From positions 1-17,417 of the forward strand of contig JBPCJY010000149.1 in assembly GCA_051004815.1 (NCBI GenBank): a stretch of DNA of 17,417 nucleotides, written 5' to 3'. Source of the stretch: JBBQXY01 sp051004815. Lineage in GTDB: Bacteria > Chloroflexota > Ktedonobacteria > Ktedonobacterales > Ktedonobacteraceae. Positions 1 to 7,844 of the stretch are shown piece after piece. Under the pieces are notes generated by a model, which was given only the letters and a program-made list of their open reading frames with translations, was not told where the DNA came from and did not search any database. The position numbers were made by a program, and so were the translations under genes. Numbering within the stretch: position 1 is the stretch's first letter; each line of letters begins with the position of its first letter.

Positions 1-85
1 ACCGCAAGGGATCGCCCCTACTATACCACGATGCATGTTATACCCGTGGGGCATGTATAGTAGGGGCGATCCCTTGCGGTCGCCC
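1..85. repeat. Perfect 26-bp inverted repeat at the contig edge
   Basis: Positions 1-26 (beginning ACCGCAAGGGATCGCC) and 55-80 are perfect reverse complements around a 28-nt spacer. Inside the spacer CCACG (26-30) can pair with CGTGG (45-49). The right arm also carries a smaller palindrome of its own: GGGCGA at 64-69 pairs with TCGCCC at 80-85. The left arm should have the matching flank but the window cuts it off. It lies just downstream of the antiporter stop codon, so it could also act as a transcript-end hairpin, although no T-tract follows. The structure suggests a dispersed intergenic (REP/MITE-like) repeat, but a single window cannot show copy number. Confidence 0.75.
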
Positions 86-104
86 TGGTTGCCATCTTAA
101 AGAT

Positions 105-1334
105 TCAATCTACGAACGATAACCGCCTTAAAATGAAGCGTAAACTCAAGCCCTGTACCAGAAGTGTAAACAGGACGACGACATAGGTTGAGAAGATCAG
201 TTCGTCTCTCATCGGTAGCTGAACGGGCAATGCTAAGACTAAAGCGAGTGAGAGCGCACCACGCAATCCACTCCAAAAAATGACAAAACGCCAGGAGAAG
301 AGGAGGGCACCTCTTAAAAGATGCGTAAAGAAACGTAGCATAAGTACCATTGCTAGTCGTGCTACCAGGACGGCAATGATCACTACTCCTGCCGTGAGCA
401 GCAATGGGAAAGCTGTAGCCGTGGTGAAGAAGCGCAATGGATTGAGTTCAGCACCAACCAGGAGAAAGAGCAGGGAATTTGCGATAAAAGCGATGATACT
501 CCAAAAATTATCGACCGCAACCCTCGTCTGCTCAGACATGCCAATGCGACGCCCATAACTGCCAAAGATAAGGGTAGCAACTATCAAGGCGATTATTCCT
601 GACAGATGGAGCGTATCAGCCAGAAGATACACACCATACGCAGCGATAAGCGTGATCGTGGTTTCTATCAACGGGTCATCGATAAAGCCCACGAAGCGAC
701 TTAACAGAAAACCACAGATGAGACCAAGAACGATGCCACCACCCGCTTCTAACGCAAAAGTGGAAAACCCGCTGACCCAGGCGGCTATTCCCGTAGTCGG
801 ATTACCTTGCAGTGAGAGCAGAAGAAGTGCGAGGAAGGTTTGGTATAATGCGCCTGCAATACCATCATTGAAGAGGCTTTCCCCTTCGATGATAGTCGCA
901 AGACGAGGATTGACTTTTAACTGTCTGAATAACCCAAGCACTGCGATGGGATCGGTCGGTGAAAGAATTGCTCCGAGTAACAGCGCATAGCTCCAAGGCA
1001 AAGCGGCGAGAAAATGCACCGCAGCTGCGATGAGTAAGAGCGACAAGAGTAATCCTGGGACAGCTAGCAAGAAAATGGGTACCCAGTTTTTGCGTAATTG
1101 TTGCACTTCAATCGTCCAGGAACCTTCAAAGAGTAAAGCGGGCAGAAACACGAATAACACTAATTGCGGTGTTAGACGAACTGCGGGCAGCAATCCCAAA
1201 AGACTGAAGGCCAGGCCAACAATCACCAATCCAAGCGTATAAGGGACAGCCAATCTTCTCGTCACCAGGATAACGATGAGCGCGATGAGTAAGAGCAGCA
1301 CGAGAATACGTACAATGGCAACAATATCTATCAC
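105..1334 (-). CDS. Na+/H+ antiporter, CPA1 (NhaP-like) family
   Basis: Polytopic inner-membrane protein of 409 aa, predicted to exchange cytoplasmic Na+ (or K+/Li+) for external protons. The sequence is almost continuous hydrophobic segments, about 12 in all. CPA1 landmarks are visible: FVFLPALLFEGSW (61-73), SPTDPIAV (125-132) with the transport-site Asp in the TDP motif, EGESLFNDG (150-158) with the family FND motif, and a GLRGALSLALVLALP stretch near the C-terminus. The start is GTG at 1334, preceded by AGAGAGGT at 5-nt spacing; an overlapping ATG one base upstream in another frame stops at once. The usual long C-terminal cytoplasmic domain is absent, which is normal for short NhaP-type members. 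It follows the heme operon on the same strand after 174 bp and is probably a separate unit. The exact ion cannot be read from the sequence. Confidence 0.9.
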   Translation of the reverse strand: MIDIVAIVRILVLLLLIALIVILVTRRLAVPYTLGLVIVGLAFSLLGLLPAVRLTPQLVLFVFLPALLFEGSWTIEVQQLRKNWVPIFLLAVPGLLLSLLLIAAAVHFLAALPWSYALLLGAILSPTDPIAVLGLFRQLKVNPRLATIIEGESLFNDGIAGALYQTFLALLLLSLQGNPTTGIAAWVSGFSTFALEAGGGIVLGLICGFLLSRFVGFIDDPLIETTITLIAAYGVYLLADTLHLSGIIALIVATLIFGSYGRRIGMSEQTRVAVDNFWSIIAFIANSLLFLLVGAELNPLRFFTTATAFPLLLTAGVVIIAVLVARLAMVLMLRFFTHLLRGALLFSWRFVIFWSGLRGALSLALVLALPVQLPMRDELIFSTYVVVLFTLLVQGLSLRFILRRLSFVD

Positions 1335-1508
1335 ATGTGACCTCTCTGGTTATAAGATACGGCTCTATTATGTAATTCAAGGTCTATAAAGCGCAAGCGG
1401 AGGAAGGATGCCATTGAGTGCCGAACACGAAAATTGAGAGAATAAGCTGTTCGGTAATGAACAAACTTGTTCCCTCACATTAACCTCAGAAGCCGCTTAA
1501 TAGGCAAA
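1335..1508. other. Intergenic region between hemB and the antiporter gene
   Basis: No gene is seen here. It holds an inverted repeat CCGAACA (1421-1427) / TGTTCGG (1448-1454) with a 20-nt loop, and a near-perfect palindrome GAACAAACTTGTTC (1459-1472). Either could form a weak hairpin after the heme operon, but neither has the GC-rich stem plus T-run of a rho-independent terminator. Confidence 0.4.
1367..1396 (-). promoter_or_regulatory. Possible sigma70 promoter of the antiporter gene
   Basis: On the minus strand TTGCGC (1396-1391) is followed after 18 nt by CATAAT (1372-1367), about 30 nt before the GTG start. The match is moderate and other pairings exist (for example TTGAAT at 1380-1375). 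Confidence 0.3.
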
Positions 1509-2486
1509 TTACTCATGCAACCACTGTACGACATCGGGGGCGAAATAGGTAATAATCATGTCGGCACCGGCGCGGCGGATGCCGATCAATATCTCCATGG
1601 CGACGCGGTGTTCGTCGATCCAGCCGTTGTGGGCGGCGGCTTTGATCATGGAGTATTCGCCACTGACATTGTAGGCAGCGATGGGCAGGTCGCAATGGTC
1701 GCGCACCTGACGAATGACATCCATATAGGCCATGGCGGGCTTGACCATGACGATATCGGCACCTTCGGCGATATCAAGGTCTACTTCACGCAGAGCTTCG
1801 CGAACATTGGCTGGGTCCATCTGGTAAGCACGACGATCGCCAAATTGGGGTGTTGATCCGGCGGCCTCACGGAAAGGGCCGTAGAAACCGGAGGCGAATT
1901 TGGCGGAATAGGCCATAATCGGGGCCTGGTTAAAGTTGTGTTCGTCCAGGGTACGGCGAATTGCTCCTACGCGGCCATCCATCATGTCTGAGGGGGCTAC
2001 GATGTCCGCACCAGCTTCAATATGGGTAAGAGCCATTTGCGAGAGGAGTTTCAAGGACTCGTCGTTTTGCACATTGCCGTTATGGATGGCACCACAGTGT
2101 CCATGGCTGGTGTACTCGCAGAGACAGACGTCGGTGATGACCAGCAGTTCGGGGACTGCGGCCTTGAAGCGGCGTATGGCTTGCTGGATGATACCCTGAT
2201 CATTGTAGGCCTCTGACCCCACGTCGTCCTTTTCCGTGGGAATGCCAAAGAGCAAGACCGCAGGAATGCCCAGGTTGGCAATGCGCTCTGCTTCACGACC
2301 CAGATGCTCAAGGGGCCACTGCATAATGCCGGGCATCGAGGAGATTTCGTGCGGTTCGTTGATACCCTCAGCGATAAAGAGAGGGTAGATAAGCTGGTCT
2401 ACAGACAGGCGCGTCTCGCGCACGAGGCCGCGCAATTTATCATTTTGACGGGTGCGACGGAGGCGTACTGTTGGGAAGTTGCTCAT
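1509..2486 (-). CDS. hemB: Porphobilinogen synthase (5-aminolevulinate dehydratase)
   Basis: Condenses two 5-aminolevulinate molecules to porphobilinogen in the cytoplasm, the second committed step of tetrapyrrole synthesis. The protein is 325 aa, full length for the family. The Zn-site cysteine cluster reads VCLCEYTSHGHC (Cys121, Cys123, Cys131), so this is the zinc-dependent type. The two active-site lysines lie in YSAKFASG (Lys196) and VMVKPAMAY (Lys249, Schiff base), and YNVSGEYSMIKAAA follows. ATG at 2486 overlaps the hemL stop by 4 nt (ATGA), with GAGG upstream, so translation is probably coupled to hemL. It is the last gene of the hem operon. Confidence 0.97.
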   Translation of the reverse strand: MSNFPTVRLRRTRQNDKLRGLVRETRLSVDQLIYPLFIAEGINEPHEISSMPGIMQWPLEHLGREAERIANLGIPAVLLFGIPTEKDDVGSEAYNDQGIIQQAIRRFKAAVPELLVITDVCLCEYTSHGHCGAIHNGNVQNDESLKLLSQMALTHIEAGADIVAPSDMMDGRVGAIRRTLDEHNFNQAPIMAYSAKFASGFYGPFREAAGSTPQFGDRRAYQMDPANVREALREVDLDIAEGADIVMVKPAMAYMDVIRQVRDHCDLPIAAYNVSGEYSMIKAAAHNGWIDEHRVAMEILIGIRRAGADMIITYFAPDVVQWLHE

Positions 2487-3802
2487 AACATATCCTCACG
2501 GAGAGCCAGTTCAATATGTTGAATCGTCTCTTTCAGCATGGCATCGTCCAGGGCCAACGAAATGAAACAGGCTTCATACTGCGATGGCGGCAGATAGATG
2601 CCGTGCGACAACATGTGCCAGAAGTAACGCGCATAGCGAGTGGTATCCGATGTTTTAGCAGTAGCATAGTCGATGACCGTTTCGGGCGTGAAATAGAGAC
2701 AGAACATGGCTCCGATACGCACGAATTGCAATCCTACGCCGAGTTCGCGCACTACCTGCTCAATGCCTTCGCCCAGCAATTGACTCTTCTGCTCAAGCTT
2801 TTCGTATTGGCCGGGTTTGCGCATCTCGGTCAGCGTGGCGATACCGGCGGCCATAGCAAGGGGGTTGCCGGAGAGCGTGCCAGCTTGGTACATGGTACCC
2901 ACCGGGGCGACATGTTCCATGATAGCGCGACGCCCACCGTAGGCACCGACAGGCAAGCCGCCACCGATGATTTTGCCTAAACAGGTCAGATCAGGGGTAA
3001 TGCCAACCCGCTCCTGCATGCCACCCAGGGCGACGCGGAAACCGGTCATGACCTCGTCAAAAATGAGCAGTGCGCCGTAGTGCTGTGTCAGGCTGCGCAA
3101 TTTTTCCAGGAAACCTGGGAGCGGCAGCACGAGGCCCATATTGGCCGCGACAGGTTCAACGATAATAGCAGCAATCTGCTGGGGATAGGCGCGGAAGATT
3201 TCTTCAACGGCGGCACTGTCATTATAGGGTGCAATCAACGTATTACTGGTTGTCTCCGCTGGCACACCTGGGCTATCAGGTAGGCCCATCGTCGCGACGC
3301 CGGAACCAACCTGCACCAGCAGCATATCGGCATGACCATGGTAACAGCCGCTAAATTTGATGATCTTGCTGCGACCGGTGTAGGCACGAGCCAGGCGCAA
3401 GGCACTCATGGTAGCCTCAGTGCCTGAATTGACGAAACGCACCATTTCGATGGATGGCACGCTGTCGATAACCAGTTTGGCAAGCTCATTTTCGGCCTTC
3501 GTCGGAGCACCAAAGCTAAAGCCAGTCTTGCTGGCTTGCACGACGGCCTCTACCACGCTGGGATAAGCATGGCCCAAGATCATTGGCCCCCAGGACTGCA
3601 CATAATCGAGATAGCGATTGCCGTCAACATCATAAAGATAGGGGCCATTGGCAGCATCAATGAAAACGGGGGTGCCACCAACGCCACGAAAGGCCCGCAC
3701 AGGGCTATTGACCCCACCGGGCAATAGCTCCTGTGCTTCCTGGAAAAGTTCATGCGAACGAGCCAACCGAAGATTGCCGCCCACCTGCGTCGAATCACTC
3801 AC
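2483..3802 (-). CDS. hemL: Glutamate-1-semialdehyde 2,1-aminomutase
   Basis: PLP enzyme converting glutamate-1-semialdehyde to 5-aminolevulinate, completing the C5 pathway begun by HemA. I place the start at GTG 3802, giving 439 aa: it lies 4 nt after the hemQ stop with GGAG upstream, and the family N-terminus (SHELFQEAQELLPGGVNSPVRAF) follows. The frame stays open upstream to 3964, but that part lies inside hemQ and does not resemble HemL. Motifs are FVNSGTEATMSALRLAR (123-139), IFDEVMTGFR (247-256) and LGKIIGGGLPVGAYGG with PLP-binding Lys277. Its TGA overlaps the hemB ATG. Confidence 0.96.
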   Translation of the reverse strand: MSDSTQVGGNLRLARSHELFQEAQELLPGGVNSPVRAFRGVGGTPVFIDAANGPYLYDVDGNRYLDYVQSWGPMILGHAYPSVVEAVVQASKTGFSFGAPTKAENELAKLVIDSVPSIEMVRFVNSGTEATMSALRLARAYTGRSKIIKFSGCYHGHADMLLVQVGSGVATMGLPDSPGVPAETTSNTLIAPYNDSAAVEEIFRAYPQQIAAIIVEPVAANMGLVLPLPGFLEKLRSLTQHYGALLIFDEVMTGFRVALGGMQERVGITPDLTCLGKIIGGGLPVGAYGGRRAIMEHVAPVGTMYQAGTLSGNPLAMAAGIATLTEMRKPGQYEKLEQKSQLLGEGIEQVVRELGVGLQFVRIGAMFCLYFTPETVIDYATAKTSDTTRYARYFWHMLSHGIYLPPSQYEACFISLALDDAMLKETIQHIELALREDML

Positions 3803-3806
3803 AGAC

Positions 3807-4550
3807 TTATGCTCCAATTGCTTCCAATATCTCGTGCAGTGGTTGCGCCACACAGGTGAACATGGGAGTGTCACGCAGCGTATACGAACTGGCCTCAGTC
3901 TCACGAAGTTCCTGCACGAGATCGAGAAAATCATTGATGTTATCGGTCTCAAAAGCCACGACAAACTCCTGATCGTCTAGGCCAAAAGAGTAGGTGGTGT
4001 TGAGTGAGACCGATGGATACGTCAGGCCAACGCGAATATGCTCATTCATCATACGCTTGCGATCCTCTAATGGCAAGGCGTACCAGGCGCGAGTTTTCAC
4101 AAAGGGATAGACAAAGAGAAATTTCTTATCATCGGGCGTAATCACCAGACGCGGGTCGTGTGCGCCACGAGCATTTTTGCCCACGTAGACGGAACGCTTG
4201 GTCATTGAAAGAAAAGCGTTTGTCTCTCGCAAGTATGGACCCATTGGGCTGCGGCGTATACGGCTACTGATCCCTTGCAAATCTTCAATAGCGTAGGTTG
4301 CTTGCCAGAGCATGAAGTCGCAATCCGAACGCAACCCAAACAAGCTAAAGCTGCGTACAAGCGCATGTTCGGCATGCTCATCGAAGATGCGTACCAATGC
4401 TTGCTTCCCCTGCTCTCGTGTCGCGGTGGGCAACAATTGCCACTGAGGATCAAGTTTATAGAACGTGAAACGTACCAACTGACGCGGCTGCTTGGGCTTC
4501 GCCGGTGCTGTTGCCTGTTCAGGCTGGGTTGCTATAGTCTGTTCTGCCAT
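3807..4550 (-). CDS. hemQ: Coproheme decarboxylase HemQ (chlorite-dismutase family)
   Basis: Predicted to convert coproheme (Fe-coproporphyrin III) to protoheme b with peroxide, the last step of the coproporphyrin-dependent heme route. The protein is 247 aa, with a Pro/Ala/Gln-rich N-terminal 25 residues and then a ferredoxin-like repeat starting at VRFTFYKLDPQW. The family signature YPFVKTRAWYALPLEDRKRM (148-167) carries the reactive Tyr148 and Lys152, and MMNEHIRVG carries the proximal heme ligand His171. The distal-side arginine that gives true chlorite dismutases their activity cannot be assigned by eye, but the location between hemD and hemL strongly favours HemQ. ATG 4550 follows the hemD stop by 6 nt with GAGGAA upstream. 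Confidence 0.93.
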   Translation of the reverse strand: MAEQTIATQPEQATAPAKPKQPRQLVRFTFYKLDPQWQLLPTATREQGKQALVRIFDEHAEHALVRSFSLFGLRSDCDFMLWQATYAIEDLQGISSRIRRSPMGPYLRETNAFLSMTKRSVYVGKNARGAHDPRLVITPDDKKFLFVYPFVKTRAWYALPLEDRKRMMNEHIRVGLTYPSVSLNTTYSFGLDDQEFVVAFETDNINDFLDLVQELRETEASSYTLRDTPMFTCVAQPLHEILEAIGA

Positions 4551-4556
4551 AGAATA

Positions 4557-5417
4557 TTATTCCTCGATTGCATGAATGATTGCCTCGACAAGACCAGCGA
4601 TAGTAAATTCTGTCGCCTCAATGGTAACAGTGAGGCCCAGTTCACGAGCGGTCTGCGAAGTAATGGGGCCAATACAGGCAATGTGAAGCTGGGGGTTCTG
4701 TGTCACAAGATGCGTTGCATGCACAACGCCTCTTTCCTCACAGCTCAGCAGCCATTGCATAAAGTTACGAACGGTAGAAGAACTGGCGAATGTTATTATG
4801 TCAAGTTTGCCAGTTCGCAAAAGGTGCAAGATGTCTTGTCCCTGTTCATCATCGCTGGCAACGGAATGGGTGTAGTAGGCTGTTACCTCGTCTACGACTG
4901 CTCCTGCTTGCTGTAATTGCGTCACCAATATTTGGCGAGCTTCGGCTGCACGCGGCAAAAGGATATGTTGGCCTTCGATTGGTACTCCCCGACGCCGGAA
5001 ATCTTCAATCAGTGCTGCTGAAACACCTTCCGCTCGATACTCGTCGGGTATGAGGTCGGCATGGAGGCCATAATGTGTCAGGGCAGCAGCGGTGGCTGGG
5101 CCAATGGTGGCAATGCGTATAGTGCGCAAGGTCGTTAGATCATAGCCCAGTGTCAGAAGGCGTTCACAACAGATGTTAACACCGTTGGCACTGGTAAAGA
5201 CTAGCCAGGAGTAGTCCTCAGTAAGAAATAGCCTTTCTAAGGCATTATCGAGGGCTGACCAGTCTGATGGTGGGACAATGCGAATGGTTGGGAACTCGAT
5301 AGGGATGGCTCCAAGAGTTGCTAGACGTTCGCTTAATACACTGGCTTGTTCGCGAGTGCGCGTTACCAGGATGCGTTTGCCCACGAGCGGACTCGTTGCG
5401 GTGTGCTGTTCAGACAT
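4557..5417 (-). CDS. hemD: Uroporphyrinogen-III synthase
   Basis: Cyclises hydroxymethylbilane with inversion of ring D to give uroporphyrinogen III. The protein is 286 aa from ATG 5417. That start is chosen because AGGAG (5429-5425) lies 7 nt upstream and the family opening PLVGKRILVTRTREQA follows 9 residues in; the open frame extends to 5480 but only inside hemC. Two Rossmann-like halves are visible: VFTSANGVNICCERL, then TIGPATAAALTHYGLHADL, then ITFASSSTVRNFMQ, and finally CIGPITSQTARELGLTVTI. HemD is poorly conserved, and these phosphate-loop motifs plus its position after hemC make the call. It overlaps hemC by 8 nt. Confidence 0.94.
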   Translation of the reverse strand: MSEQHTATSPLVGKRILVTRTREQASVLSERLATLGAIPIEFPTIRIVPPSDWSALDNALERLFLTEDYSWLVFTSANGVNICCERLLTLGYDLTTLRTIRIATIGPATAAALTHYGLHADLIPDEYRAEGVSAALIEDFRRRGVPIEGQHILLPRAAEARQILVTQLQQAGAVVDEVTAYYTHSVASDDEQGQDILHLLRTGKLDIITFASSSTVRNFMQWLLSCEERGVVHATHLVTQNPQLHIACIGPITSQTARELGLTVTIEATEFTIAGLVEAIIHAIEE

Positions 5418-6381
5418 GTTGACGCTCCTGGGTTCTGGTCGCGTCGATTGCGCCGATGATTTCGTCGGCACCCTGGGCAAGAGCTTGCTCGGCCAGGGTT
5501 ATACCTAGCTGTTCAGCCTGTTCTATGGTAGAGGTCGCTGACCATGGTATGCTCCCATGGACACGTATCTCGCGTTGCCCATCCAGGCTAATGACCAATC
5601 CTGCTAACGTCAAGGTATCGCCGCTCATCTCGCCATAGGACGCGACGGGAAGGTAGCAGCCCGCGCCCAGCCTACGCATGAACATGCGCTCGGCGGTGGT
5701 AGTAGCCTGTGTCACAGGGTCATTAAGAAGTGCAAGTAACTCGTGCATGGCTATTTCGTCGCGAATTTCCAGGGCCAATGCGCCTTGCCCTGGTGCGGGC
5801 ATCATCGTCTCGGTGGGGAAGTAAGTTATCCGATCTGCCAGGCGATCTTGCATATGCAGCCGATGGAGACCTGCTGCCGCCAGAACGATAGCATCGTATT
5901 CATTGGCATCCAACTTACGCATGCGAGTATCGACATTGCCACGAATAGATAGTATCTCGGCCTGTGGATAGAGCACACGTAGCTGCGCGGTACGCCGTAA
6001 ACTACTAGTACCTATACGCATAGGCTCAGGTATAGCAAGTATATTGTGCTGGCTTCGGGTCACAAACGCATCACGAACATCTTCACGCGGCCCCACAATT
6101 ATCAGGCGCAGATCGTCTGGTTGGGCTGTCGGTAGGTCTTTCAGGCTATGCACTGCGAGGTCGATGCGTCGCTCGTGTAATGCACGCTCGATCTCGGTGA
6201 CAAAAACGCCATCACCACCTATTTGCGAGAGCGGCACATCGGTCACACGATCACCAGTGGTGCGTATCTGCTCGATAGTTATCTCTAGCGTCGGCCACTG
6301 CTGCCGCAATCGCTCGATCACCCAGTGTGTCTGTGCCATTGCCAATGTGCTGGCTCTGGTCCCTATCGTAATCTGCTTCAT
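5410..6381 (-). CDS. hemC: Hydroxymethylbilane synthase (porphobilinogen deaminase)
   Basis: Polymerises four porphobilinogens into hydroxymethylbilane. The protein is 323 aa from ATG 6381, preceded by GGAAGAG; the conserved N-terminus KQITIGTRASTLAMAQ fixes the start. Seen motifs are HSLKDLP (78-84) with catalytic Asp82, GTSSLRR (124-130), RGNVDTR (147-153), PAPGQGALALE (196-206) and RLGAGCYLPVASYG, whose Cys242 is the dipyrromethane-cofactor attachment residue at the same number as in E. coli. Its first 44 codons overlap the 3' end of hemA in another frame, which is unusual. Confidence 0.97.
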   Translation of the reverse strand: MKQITIGTRASTLAMAQTHWVIERLRQQWPTLEITIEQIRTTGDRVTDVPLSQIGGDGVFVTEIERALHERRIDLAVHSLKDLPTAQPDDLRLIIVGPREDVRDAFVTRSQHNILAIPEPMRIGTSSLRRTAQLRVLYPQAEILSIRGNVDTRMRKLDANEYDAIVLAAAGLHRLHMQDRLADRITYFPTETMMPAPGQGALALEIRDEIAMHELLALLNDPVTQATTTAERMFMRRLGAGCYLPVASYGEMSGDTLTLAGLVISLDGQREIRVHGSIPWSATSTIEQAEQLGITLAEQALAQGADEIIGAIDATRTQERQHV

Positions 6382-7648
6382 CGTTTTTCTCTTCCAAATC
6401 AAATAAATAGCGCAATGCTTCGGCATAGATATGACCCTGCCCATTAGCAGCGGCATCTTTGAGGCGTAACATAGGTTTATGGAGAATTTTGTTGAGTAGT
6501 CGAGTTGTTAGTTCCTGTACAGCCGCCGTTTCGTGCTCAGAAAGCGTGTGCGATATTTGGCGCATTGTACGCAACACTTCCTGCTGGCGCAAGGCTTCGG
6601 TATAGGAACGCAGGTCGCTGATAGTATCCACAACGCTCAATGAATGTAGCCAACGCTCAAATTTGCTCACTTCGTCGGCGACGATGGCCTGCACATGTAC
6701 AGCTTCCTGCATACGCAGACGGATACCTTCCGTCACACTGGCCTGGAGATCATCCAGGTTATAGAGATAGACACCCTCGATAGTGGCAACTTCGGGTTCA
6801 ATATCGCGTGGCAGGGCAATATCTATCAGTAGCAGTACACGTCCATTGCGTTGGCGCATGACCTCCTGTACCATGTCACGAGTGATAATCGCACGAGGTG
6901 CGCGGGTTGAGCTAATAACCACATCGGCCTCAAGCAGTGCTGCTGACAGTTCAGAAAAGGTACGATGCACAGCATGATAGCGTTCAGCCAGGTCAATCGC
7001 ATGCTCTGTGGTGCGGTTGATGATGACAAGGCGTTGTGAGCCATTATCGCAGAGGTTGCGGGCGGCGAGTTCGCTCATCTGGCCCGTACCAACCAGCAAA
7101 ACGCTTGCTGCGTTAAGATCAGGGAACAGCTGGCGAGCCAACTGCACAGCGACATGACTAATCGAGACGGCATTGCGGCTGATACCAGTTTCGCTACGTG
7201 CCCGCTTGCCGGTAACTAAGGCGGCGCGGAATAACGCGGAGAGCACAGGGCCAGCATAACCGCTACCCTGGGCAATTTCCAATGCTTCGGCAACCTGCCC
7301 CTGAATCTGTGGTTCCCCTGGCACCTGCGAATGTAATCCACAGGCCACACCGAATAAATGAGACACCGCTTGTTCGCCAGTAAGGCTATAACTATGTGCT
7401 TGCAGTGTTGGGAGTGCGACCTGGCGCGTCTCGCTGATGACCTGCAACAGATCTGCTATAGCTGTAGTAGACTCTGAACAAAGCGCGTATACTTCAAAGC
7501 GGTTGCATGTTGAGAGGAGCACGCTCTCCTGTACCACTGCTTGTGTGGTCTGTAATACCTGGGGGACCTGACGCAATGAACAGACGAGTTGTTCACGCAA
7601 CGCGATAGGTGCAGTGGTATGATCGACCCCAATTACGATAATATGCAC
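6251..7648 (-). CDS. hemA: Glutamyl-tRNA reductase
   Basis: NADPH-dependent reduction of glutamyl-tRNA to glutamate-1-semialdehyde, first step of the C5 pathway. The protein is 465 aa, starting at GTG 7648 behind GAGG (5-nt spacing). Motifs are GVDHTTAPIALRE (7-19), LLSTCNRFEVY with nucleophile Cys48, HLFGVACGLHSQVPGEPQIQ with His97, VLLVGTGQMSELAA (NADPH-binding Rossmann domain, 183-196), IDIALPRDIEPEV (275-287) and a helical C-terminal dimerisation region ending at LRYLFDLEE (412-420). Two oddities: the usual GLDSLVLGEPQI stretch is altered (Asp to His105, Leu to Pro110), and a hydrophilic C-terminal tail of about 45 residues is translated from sequence overlapping hemC. It heads the operon. 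Confidence 0.95.
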   Translation of the reverse strand: MHIIVIGVDHTTAPIALREQLVCSLRQVPQVLQTTQAVVQESVLLSTCNRFEVYALCSESTTAIADLLQVISETRQVALPTLQAHSYSLTGEQAVSHLFGVACGLHSQVPGEPQIQGQVAEALEIAQGSGYAGPVLSALFRAALVTGKRARSETGISRNAVSISHVAVQLARQLFPDLNAASVLLVGTGQMSELAARNLCDNGSQRLVIINRTTEHAIDLAERYHAVHRTFSELSAALLEADVVISSTRAPRAIITRDMVQEVMRQRNGRVLLLIDIALPRDIEPEVATIEGVYLYNLDDLQASVTEGIRLRMQEAVHVQAIVADEVSKFERWLHSLSVVDTISDLRSYTEALRQQEVLRTMRQISHTLSEHETAAVQELTTRLLNKILHKPMLRLKDAAANGQGHIYAEALRYLFDLEEKNDEADYDRDQSQHIGNGTDTLGDRAIAAAVADARDNYRADTHHW

Positions 7649-7690
7649 GGAAACCTCATAAATCTTACAACGTTGTGTAGCTTACTAGAG

Positions 7691-7718
7691 ATTTTAGCGT
7701 TTTTTCGCCAATAGTCAA
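7691..7718 (-). promoter_or_regulatory. Sigma70-type promoter of the hem operon
   Basis: On the minus strand TTGACT (7718-7713) is followed after 16 nt by TAAAAT (7696-7691). Transcription would start near 7684, giving a 5' leader of about 35 nt before the hemA GTG. No further promoter is needed for the six tightly packed hem genes. Confidence 0.65.
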
Positions 7719-7779
7719 GAGCAAGATCAACTATATCCTATCAGGTAAACACCGTATGTTTCTCTCAGGTATACCCCCC

Positions 7780-7808
7780 TTGTCGCTCTGCTACTAATAT
7801 GCTAGTAT
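7780..7808 (+). promoter_or_regulatory. Sigma70-type promoter of the divergent membrane-protein gene
   Basis: TTGTCG (7780-7785), a 17-nt spacer, then TAGTAT (7803-7808), 36 nt before the ATG at 7845. It lies about 60 bp from the oppositely directed hem promoter, so the two could share regulation. No clear operator palindrome was seen between them. Confidence 0.5.
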
Positions 7809-7844
7809 CCGTCAAGAGGATTTAGCAAGGAGCAGCAGCGACAG

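Noticed and set aside
1459..1472. Palindrome GAACAAACTTGTTC as a LexA/SOS box
   Set aside because: The Gram-positive LexA box has four bases between GAAC and GTTC; here there are six, and the neighbouring genes are not SOS genes.
1467..1856. Plus-strand open frame of 129 codons near the end of hemB
   Set aside because: Mostly antisense to strongly conserved hemB coding sequence; composition reflects the reverse strand and no family motif is present.
3803..3964. Upstream extension of the hemL frame
   Set aside because: It lies inside hemQ, does not resemble HemL N-termini, and a GTG with a ribosome-binding site at 3802 gives the normal length.
5418..5480. Upstream extension of the hemD frame
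   Set aside because: It lies inside hemC; ATG 5417 has a good AGGAG at 7 nt and the family N-terminus follows.
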